NCBI GenBank assembly: GCA_033977485.1
Contig: CM066984.1
Coordinates: forward strand, 109,773,691-109,837,690
Direction: 5' to 3'
DNA from: Hydrangea macrophylla
Lineage: Eukaryota > Streptophyta > Magnoliopsida > Cornales > Hydrangeaceae
DNA: 64,000 nt
A program made the position numbers and the translations under genes. Under the pieces are notes generated by a model that ran no database searches, had not been told where the DNA came from, and was given only the letters and a program-made list of their open reading frames with translations. Of the stretch, positions 56,462 through 64,000 are shown one piece after another. Within the stretch, counting starts at the first letter, position 1; each line of letters opens with the position of its first letter.

Positions 56462-57090
56462 GTTTCTGTCTCTATTTCTCTCTCTCTCTAGAAGTTCTTG
56501 GAAAGAACGGTTTATAAATAAAAAAAATTGGTGATTTGAATTTTGAAATGCATGATTGTCGGAGTGTTTGGGGGGTGTGGACGCGGACAGGTACTAGGGG
56601 TAGTCTAGTCCAAAAAAAATTTGTGGACTTATCGTTAAATAGTTTATTGGGTTGGGTCTATTATAACAAAGGTACACTTAATAGGATTTAATAGTAGTTA
56701 ACCCATTAAAAAAAAGAAAAAAAAAAATCCTTTTTTATAATTAAATTATAGATTTAGATTAACGAACAGAGAGAGAGAGAGTAGCCCCAAGCGATGCACA
56801 GTGACAATTGACAAAGGCTCTGCATCGAAAATGGACCCATTGAAACTCTGATGTCATCCACTATCATCCTTCGTCCCTCAATCTCTAGTCTCCACCCACC
56901 AATTTCCCGATCCCCACGAACCAAATCTGGCTCTATATATGTAGGTTTCTGACCCGCCGTCTCTGGGCGTCTCGGATCTTCTATTCCTCCTTCAATTATC
57001 TGCTTATAAGTGTTCGATAACTCCTCACGATCGATCTTGGGAATTTTTTTGAATTTTGGTCGCCTTGGTTGGTCTATATTTGTTTTGGAA
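56462..57090 (+). promoter_or_regulatory. Upstream region of the EH-domain gene
   Basis: A TATA-like CTCTATATATG lies at 56931-56941, about 150 bp before the ATG. GAGAGAGAGA occurs at 56769-56780. A short upstream ATG (56851) opens a brief leader frame. Transcription start not determinable. Confidence 0.45.
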
Positions 57091-57237
57091 ATGGCGGGTC
57101 AGACTCAGACGCAGAACATCGATCTATTCGATGCGTATTTTCGAAGAGCCGATTTGGATCAGGACGGCCGGATCAGTGGAGCTGAAGCCGTCTCTTTCTT
57201 TCAAGGCGCCAATTTGAGCAAACAAGTCCTCGCTCAG
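57091..57237 (+). CDS. First coding exon of an EH-domain (EPS15-homology) endocytic adaptor; gene continues beyond the window
   Basis: Encodes 49 residues starting MAGQTQTQNIDLFDAYFRRA, then the EF-hand loop DLDQDGRISGAE (21-32) with all calcium ligands D21, D23, D25 and E32, then AVSFFQG.NLSKQVLAQ before a GT donor (CTCAG|GTTCTA). This is the N-terminal half of the first EH domain of plant Pan1/EPS15-like proteins (AtEH1/AtEH2 type), which bind NPF motifs in the TPLATE endocytosis complex. The ATG was chosen because the family starts MAG(Q)n and reading upstream lacks homology. The next exon (expected to begin I-W-x-L-x-D) was not found up to 64000, so intron 1 exceeds 6.7 kb, with a MITE, SINE and Copia element inside. 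It is unclear whether it is still spliced correctly. Confidence 0.85.
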
Positions 57238-57718
57238 GTTCTACTATTTCCTCCCCAATCCATTATCTCTAGAATTGGGTTTTTGGGTTTTTTATTATTT
57301 CTTCTGAATCTTCTGATAAATGATGGGGTTGAATTTCAAATTTCTTGTTATTCACTTTGTATTTTTGAATTGGACATTCATTGTATATACCCAGCTGCTT
57401 AATTGAAGGTTAAAATGATAATTCTTTATATCTGTCATAAGGACTGTGGTTATGACTTGCTTTAACTATAATGGTAAGCATTATCTTTAGCTATTCCCTG
57501 GTAAGAATTACGCTAGTCTTCGCTTAGTGCTAGTGTTTAGCAGTTACCATTGGTTCCAAATTGGTATTAACAATTCGAGTTGAAACCCGAAGCCAACACG
57601 CTTCAGTCTTTACTGTTACATGAACCAGTCTTACCCATTTGAGGTTTGCAGATCCTCGTCCTCAGTTAATTATAAAAGCAATGATGCACTTTCTCACAGC
57701 CTCAACATCCCTTTCTCA

Positions 57719-58010
57719 GGCTTAGTTTGGCCCCCATGTGGCTTTTTAAAAGTGGCTTATGAAATTTATTATTGAGTTTGATAATTTTGTACAAGTGACA
57801 CGGTACTCTTCAAAAAAAAAAAAGCATCATGATAAAAAAGCAACATTGAGCTTTTAAAAGCTCTATTCTAGAGCATTTAAAAGCAACCCTCCACAAAAAA
57901 AAGGCCCTAAGTTTAATTTTTGCAAAGCTCATAAACTAGTTACCAAAAGAATTAACATGGATTTGTGCTTTAAAAAAGGAGAAGCAACAAAATGGGGGCC
58001 AAACTAAGCC
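57719..58010. mobile_element. Tourist-like MITE in EH-gene intron 1
   Basis: Perfect 19-bp inverted termini GGCTTAGTTTGGCCCCCAT and their reverse complement, with TCA on both sides (57716-57718 and 58011-58013). A 3-bp duplication and GG-start termini fit PIF/Harbinger-type MITEs. Length is 292 bp, with A-runs and GCTTTTAAAAGC-like internal palindromes. Confidence 0.82.
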
Positions 58011-58438
58011 TCAGTGGCCGTACTCTTCTCATTTTATATCCTCGACCGTAAATAATATATCTGCTTCTCTCTGGTGCATTAGTTGGTTTGCCTCGCATAT
58101 GGCAAAACCATCTCAAGTGATTTTCTCTTATCTTATTTTCATCTAGTGCTAGTTCTAACTAGGCACAAAAGTAATTCAATCTCGTCGTGAACTGTGTGAG
58201 TGAAGTATATGGAATGCTTGGTTAATGTGTTATGACTGAGCTGGTGCAAAAAATCACCGTGCTTGATACTATTACTACCATAAAAAGTTTGATGAGTTAA
58301 CCTCATGTTCCTAGGCCGTCTCCAATCACTATGTATGTAATTTAGGAGCTAGAAGGCTGATAGATGAACTTTATGAAGTATTTGAGACAATCAAAATCCA
58401 AGCCTTGAAGTTCGTAAATTCAGAAGTCTTTTGTTGTA

Positions 58439-58605
58439 AAGGGCGAGCCTCAAAACAACTGTAAGGCTGTTCCATTGTGACTTGGATGTCACTGGGTTCA
58501 AAACGCTAAAATAGCCTCTTCTCATACGGAGGTAAGCTTTGTATATCTAACTCAGGACCCGTAGTACCGGGAGCCTTGTGCACTGGGTTCCCCTTTCTAG
58601 AAGTC
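58439..58605 (+). mobile_element. Au-type SINE in EH-gene intron 1
   Basis: Begins GGGCGAGCCTCAAAACAACT, then GTTCCATTGTGACTTGG, GGGTTCAAAACGC (B box), GTATATCTAACTCAGGACCC and GAGCCTTGTGCACTGGGTTC. It corresponds phrase by phrase with the copy at 5915-6115 and with the Au SINE layout I know from plants. Confidence 0.75.
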
Positions 58606-58924
58606 TTTTTTTGGATAAATGTCCTAAATCTAGGTACTTCTTATCTAGCTCAGGCAAATAAAACATGAAACTAAATGTTAGAGGATAAAATTGTAAAAAG
58701 TGTAATGTTATATTGTCCCACATCGGTTAGATTGTAAAAGTGTAGCTTGTAGCTAAGCTATATATATTAGGCTCTTGTAATCATTTTTTAATCAATCAAA
58801 TATATCATTTTTTCACTTTTACATGGTATCAAAGCTTGGTTGGGCTTGTCTTCCGGTGTGCCAAGTGTTCGGCTGCTGTGGTCCAGGGTATGCCAAGTCT
58901 CCGAATCCTGTAGTTCAGGAGGTG

Positions 58925-59051
58925 TGTTGGAATGTGTCACATCGCCCATTTATGCCCCTTCTGTGCGGTTTATAAGGCTTTAATTCCCCTCTCCTTAACA
59001 CCTGTGTTTTAAGGAGTTGAATGGGCTGGGCCTTACAAGTAGTATCAGAGC
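58925..59051 (+). mobile_element. Second, different LTR-PBS module inside the Copia leader
   Basis: TGTTGGAATGTGTCACATCG begins a 113-bp TG...CA block ending GGGCTGGGCCTTACA (59037). After three bases comes AGTATCAGAGCGGG, a primer-binding-site-like match to the initiator tRNA. It contains TTTATAAGGC (TATA-like). Its sequence differs from the outer LTR, and no copy was found near the 3' LTR. Confidence 0.6.
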
Positions 59052-59279
59052 GGGTCGATCTGACCTAAAAAAAAAGGAAAAAACCCTAACCCTAGTCGAC
59101 CCAAGTTGGGCCGAGAGTTTCATCGCGAAGTTACTGTCCACTGCAGCACTGTTCACCGAGTTACTGTTTACGCAGCACTGTTCATCAAAGTTACTGTTCA
59201 TCGGAGTTACTATTCACGCAACACTATTCATTGCCCAGATCTTGTTCCGTTTGATTTGTTTGGTTCCGATCTGTTCTCC

Positions 59280-60100
59280 ATGGAGTTTCAAGCTCTTCCT
59301 CAACTCACCACTAGGAAGTTGAACGGATCCAATTTTCTCCAATGGTCCCGGACTGTCAATATTGCCCTCACTGGCTTGGGTTTTGAGTCTTCTCCCACCA
59401 ACGACGACAAGGCCTTCAAGACATGGAAACAAATGGATGCCCAAATCGTTGCCCTCCTTTAGAACTCTATGGAACCACACATTGCGGATATGTGTGGTCA
59501 CTTGGGCACCTGTAAGGATATTTGGGATTATGCTCATCTCTTATTCTCCAGCGATCTCACTCAGATGTATGATCTCTCCTCTAAGTATTTTCAGTTGCAT
59601 CAAAGTGATCTCTCAGTTACTGAGTATTTGGCTTCCTTCAAATGGTTAGTTGAAAAATTGAACGGTATTATTCCTATTACTACTGATGCAAAGAAACAGC
59701 GGGAGCAAATGGCAGTGATGAAATTTCTTGCCGGTCTGAAGTCCGAGTTTGAGCCAGTTCGATCTTAAATTCTTGGTGGTGACTCCCTTCCTTCCCTTGC
59801 CGAGACTTATCAACGTGTTCTTCGCAGCACTTCTCGGGATTCTACTATCCTTGTTCCTCCCGTTACCGATCATTCAACCCTTGTTACTCAGGCTTCACAT
59901 CATTCTATCGGTCGGGGTGGTGGTCCTCCTCGTCGTGGAGGGGGTTATCGTGGTGGACGAGGAGGCCGTGGTCGCGGTCCCACACGTCATTGTGATAATT
60001 ACAATAAGGATGGTCATACTCGGGGGACTTGCTGGGAACTTATTAGCCGTCCTGCACGGTTTGCCAATGCTGTTGTTACTACTCCTAGTGATACTCATCC
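59280..60100 (+). pseudogene. Copia gag remnant
   Basis: Starts MEFQALPQLTTRKLNGSNF, typical of Copia gag (UBN2-type: K-L-x-G-x-N-F/Y-x-x-W). Broken by stops at 59460 and 59766, then continues in shifted frames. The zinc knuckle near 59994-60035 (CDNY...GHTRGTC) has lost its second cysteine. It cannot produce a full Gag. Confidence 0.85.
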
Positions 60101-60113
60101 TCTTGTTCCAGTT

Positions 60114-63100
60114 GTGGCTGATCACTTTTCGGTTTCTCGAGACGAGTATATTCAGTTCCTACAGTTCCAGGCATCTCAGCAGACATCTTCTCCTAGTACC
60201 TCTCTTGTTCAGAAAGGTACATCCACTGTTTGTCTCACCTCTTGTTCTGCTACTTGGGTAATTGATTCTGGAGCTACTGATCATCTCACCGGTATCGACC
60301 CTGTTTTCATCTCTTGAAAAATCATCCTCATTGCCCACGGTTACATTAGCTGATGGTTCCTCTATTCCTGTTGAAGGAATAGGGACTGTCTCATTGTCTT
60401 CATCCTTGTCCTTATCTTCTGTTCTTTATATACCCTGCTCTCCTTTTAATTTAATTTCTATTAGCCAATTGACAAAGAATCTTAATGCTTGTGTCTCTTT
60501 TTTTTTCCTGATTCTGTTCTTATTTAGGATTTGACGACTCGGAAGACGATTGGCGTAGGGCATGAATCCAATGGTCTTTACTATTTGGATGGTTCATCTC
60601 CACAACCCACTTCTCCCACTGCTTGTCCTGCTGCAGTGTCTCCTCACCAGATTCATTGCCGCCTTGGACATCCTTCCTTGGCCAACTTGAAGCTGCTAGT
60701 GCCTAGTTTGAGTCCTTTGTTTGTTTTAGAGTGAGAGTTGTGTTAGTTGGGGAAGCATCACCGTGTCCAATTTGTTCCCCGAGTCAATAAAAGAGTTTCT
60801 TGTCCATTTCAATTAGTACATTCATATGTTTGGGGTCCACACCGTATAACCTCTATTAAGGGGTATCGGTACTTTGTTAGCTTTGTTGATGATTTCTCCA
60901 GAATAACGTGGATTTATTTAATGAAAGATCGTTCTGAGCTATTTTCAATTTTTTATGCATTTTTTAATGAAGTTAAAACTCAATTTAATGTTCCTATTCA
61001 AATTCTTCGTAGTGATAAAGAAAATGCATATTTCTGTCATTCTTTCACCGCCAACATGAGCAAATGTGGGATGCTCCACCAATCATCGTGTGTGCACACA
61101 CCTCAACAAAATGGTGTTGCTGAAAGAATAAATCGTCACTTGTTAGAAGTCACCGGCACTTCGTTGTTCACTTGTTTGAAATGAGGGTTCCAAAATGTTA
61201 CTGGGGGGGGGGGGGGATGCAGTTCTTACTGCCTGTCATTTAATTAATCGTATGCCCTCTTCTGTTCTAGATGGGTGCACTCCTCATGCTACATTATTTC
61301 CGACTTAGTCTCTGTTTTCAGTTAGTCCATGTGTTTTTGGATGTGTTTGTTTTGTCCATCAGCTTACCCCGGGCACTGACAGGCTATCGTTATTGTAGCC
61401 CTACCCTGCGTCGTTTCTTTGTGTCAGCTGATGTTACCTTTTTTGAGTCCATTCCATACTATTCAGAGTCCCATTCTATGAGCGATCCTAATTTCATGCT
61501 TCCCTTACCTCTTGCATTACCTCCCGCATCCCCTGTCCTTCCTACCCTAGACGTTTCCTCCCGCCTGGATCGCCCACACTTGCTGACATACACTTGTCGT
61601 CATGGGACTATTTCGGATTCTGCTACTCCGCCAACCGCCTCCGTGTCTTCAGATCCGCCTCCATCAAAATCTGACCTTACCATTGCTCTTCGTAAGGGTA
61701 ACTGCTCTTGTACTTTTCATCCTATTTCCAACTGTGTCTTTTATAATCGTCTATCTCCTGTTTTTTCTTCGTTTGTTACTTCTTTGTCATCTGTGTCGGT
61801 TGCTAACACTGTTGCAGAGGCTCTTACCCATTCCGTATGGAGACAGGCAATGGTAGATGAGATGTTTGCCTTACAAGATACTGGTACTTGGGAATTAGTT
61901 CCTCTTCCTCCAGGCAAGACAGTAGTGGGATGCTGTTGGGTTTATACTATTAAAGTGCACCCTGCTGTACGATAGATCGCCTGAAAGCCCGCCTTGTTGC
62001 CAAGGGCTATACGCAAGTTCATGGCCTTGACTATTCCGAGACGTTCTCTCTTGTGGCTAAGATCACCTTTGTTCGTCTCCTCATTTCTCTTGCAACCATA
62101 TTTCACTGGCCCTTACATCAGCTTGATGTCAAGAATGCCTTCCTTAATGGCACTTTGTTGGAAGAGGTATATATGGAGCAACCACCTGGATTTGTTGCTC
62201 AGGGGGAGTCGAATATGGTATGTACATTAAGAAGATCTTTGTATGGCCTGAAACAGTCTCCTCGTGCCTGGTTTGGTCGATTCAGTGATGTAGTTGCTGA
62301 ATTTGGACTCCGGAGATGTGGTGTTGATCATTTAGTCTTCTATCGACATACTAAAGCAGGTAAAATCTTCTTGCTTGTGTATGTTGATGACATTGTTATT
62401 ACCGGAGATGATTCCAAGGGTATTTTGGAGTTGAAGTTATTTCTGCAAAATAAATTCAAACCAAGGACCTCGAGCAGCTTAGATATTTCTTGGGTATTGA
62501 GGTTGCTAGGTCAAGTGAAGGGATTTGCTTATCTCAAAGGAAGTATGTACTTGATCTCCTATCAGAATCAGGGATGTTAGGATCCAAACCCGTAGAGTCT
62601 CCTATGGATCCTAACACCAAGTTACTATCAGATTAAGGGGAGTTATTGGAGCATCCTGAGCAGTACAGACGTCTGGTTGGTAAGCTTAATTATCTTACGG
62701 CTACTAGACTCGACATTGCCTTTTCAATGAGTGTCATTAGCCAGTTCATGAGTTCTCCTCGTACCACACATTGGGAGGCAGTGATGCGTATTTTAAAGTA
62801 TCTCAAAGGAGCTCCAGGCCGTGGTTTATTATACCAGGATCGCGGTCATATACGGATTGAGAGCTATAGTGATGTTGATTGGGCAGGATCTCCTGGTAAT
62901 AGGATCTACTACAGGATACTGTGTTTTGGTTGGTGGTAATCTTGTGTCCTGGAAGAGCAAGAAGCAAACAGTAGTTGCTAGGTCGAGTGCTGAGTCTGAA
63001 TACAGGGCTATGGCACATACTACGTGTGAATTAGTGTGGATGAAGCATCTACTAGAAGAGCTTGGGTTTACTCAGTCTTGTCCTATGAATTTACTTTGTG

Positions 63101-63240
63101 ACAATCAAGTTGCCGTTTATATAGCCTTCAATCCAGTATTTCATGAGAGGACAAAACACATTGAGGTTGATTGTCATTTTGTTCGGGAAAAGCTTCTAGA
63201 GAAAGTAATCAATACCGTTCATATGAAATCTGCGGATTAG
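60114..63240 (+). pseudogene. Copia pol remnant (protease, integrase, reverse transcriptase, RNase H)
   Basis: Protease active site WVIDSGATDHL near 60258-60290. Gag-pre-integrase HxxLGHPS near 60651-60676. Integrase 60747-61184: the first catalytic Asp is replaced (LVHSYVWG), while SDKENAY and QQNGVAERINRH remain. Reverse transcriptase 62053-62580 with LDVKNAFLNG, GLKQSPRAW and YVDD (62380-62391). RNase H 62646-63240 with SAESEYRA and CDNQVA. Pieces lie in several frames separated by stops (for example 60315, 60732, 61182, 61973, 62578) and by the 61203-61216 G-run. Non-functional. Confidence 0.9.
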
Positions 63241-63493
63241 TTAGTCAATTTGTTCACAAAAGCATTAGTTGGGACTCGGGTAAATATATATGTGACAAGC
63301 TTGGTGCATATGATATGTATGCTCCAGCTTGAGGGGGAGTGTTAGAGGATAATATTGTAAAAAGTGCAATGTTATAGTGTCCCACATCGGTTAGATTGTA
63401 AAAGTGTAGCTTGTAGCTAAGCCTATATATATTAGGCTCTTGTAATAATTTTTTAATCAATCAAATATATCATTTCTCCACTTTTACTCTAAA

Positions 63494-64000
63494 CTACATA
63501 GGATTCAACCAACGAAGGAATTAAAAGAAAAAAAAGGTCACATGAAAGCGCAACCAATATGGTTATCGTTTCAGTCAAGGGAGTACCTTAGAAGCCGTGT
63601 CAAGAAACTGATGTTTCTGATCCATCGGAAGATCTCAACATGCCATATTGCTCTCAATTGTTTATTTGAAGAGTTTGAAAAACAACCTGTTTGAAGTGAA
63701 TTTTATTTGTGTATTGCAGGACCTTTAATTTCTTTTGAATTCATGGGGATAATTTTTTACCCTCGCCTCCAGTTACTCAAGAATGCATTCTAACGACACA
63801 TGTTTCTTCTTCTTCTTCTTCTTTTTCTACTTTCAATTTTTGCCCTGCTCTCCAGTCTCAAGGGTATACAAATAATTTCCCCCAACTAGAGTTTCCTTAA
63901 TTTCAAAACAGGATACTGATCAGCGAAGTTGAGGATGCTGAATCATTTGGTGTTATGGGTCTTTCTGTTAAGTGAGAGGCATTTGGTGATGTTAATTAAT
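63494..64000 (+). other. Intron 1 of the EH gene, continuing past the window
   Basis: No exon matching the second half of the EH domain was found. A (CTT)n tract lies at 63807-63823. TTGCAGG at 63714-63720 looks like an acceptor but the frames after it do not fit the family. Confidence 0.45.

Larger units (their letters stand above)
58676..63488 (+). mobile_element. Degenerate Ty1/Copia LTR retrotransposon in EH-gene intron 1
   Basis: Left LTR 58676-58823 and right LTR 63340-63488 (about 148 bp, highly similar; start TGTTAGAGGATAA, contain CCCACATCGGTTAGATTG). The duplication CTAAA lies at 58671-58675 and 63489-63493. Primer-binding site TGGTATCAAAGC (58824-58835) for initiator tRNA-Met. Polypurine tract GAGGGGGAG just before 63340. 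Domain order gag, protease, integrase, reverse transcriptase, RNase H identifies Copia. Multiple stops, frameshifts and a 14-G run (61203-61216) make it defective. It has the same orientation as the host gene. The right LTR ends CT instead of CA. Confidence 0.93.

Noticed and set aside
58676..63488. Functional Copia retrotransposon
   Set aside because: Stops in gag, a lost integrase aspartate, a damaged zinc knuckle and several frame breaks.
63714..63800. Second exon of the EH gene after TTGCAGG
   Set aside because: The downstream frames do not encode the expected second half of an EH domain.

Overview
The window is plant nuclear DNA, most likely from a eudicot. The evidence is AT-rich intergenic DNA, GT-AG introns in ordinary genes, CT/GA-rich 5' leaders, tRNA-derived SINEs of the plant Au type, MITEs, a PIF/Harbinger DNA transposon, a Copia element and gypsy/Tat-like LTRs. 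The species cannot be named from the sequence.

Three host genes are supported, plus one decayed fragment. (1) 3273-4301 (+) is a 342-aa basic, alanine-rich, probably nuclear protein of unknown function. (2) 8420-12289 (-) is a four-exon SR-protein kinase (SRPK group, 446 aa) with all kinase motifs. (3) 57091 onward (+) is the first exon of an EH-domain endocytic adaptor. Its first intron runs past the window end and holds a MITE, a SINE and a Copia element. (4) 56081-56461 (+) is an HSP20-like fragment whose C-terminus runs into a microsatellite.

Layout. 1-1431 is the 3' part of a Tat-like LTR. 1545-2484 is a decayed repeat, with a relative in inverted orientation at 53146-54560. 2.5-12.3 kb is genic, with small MITEs and SINEs. 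12.6-17.1 kb holds MULE-type MITEs and AT-rich DNA. 17135-21248 is a complete PIF/Harbinger element: TAA target duplications, matching terminal inverted repeats, and two intact genes (DDE transposase and Myb/SANT-like protein). 21.7-23.3 kb is an ~840-bp tandem duplication, followed by microsatellite-rich unassigned DNA. 26709-28000 is LTR-like.

28182-49316 is the most striking part: eight LTR copies without internal regions, nested up to five deep. For seven of them a perfect 5-bp target-site duplication could be read on both sides; the outermost has a 4/5 match. In this text they are called LTR-B, Z, W, S, P, Q, T and A. Insertion order is B; then Z and T into B; W into Z; S and P into W; Q into P; A into T. 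Several carry a dense cluster of one short CpG-containing palindrome. The palindrome differs between families (CCAGTCGACTGG, CAATCGATTGG, TTCGATCGATT, CGCGCGAGCG, CGGCACTC..GAGTGCCG). In the related pair P/Q the cluster occupies the same place but its motif has been replaced. Three of the nested insertions landed inside another LTR's cluster.

49.3-56 kb is intergenic, with hAT-type MITEs bearing 8-bp duplications and short tandem repeats. 57-64 kb is the EH gene with its transposon-loaded intron.
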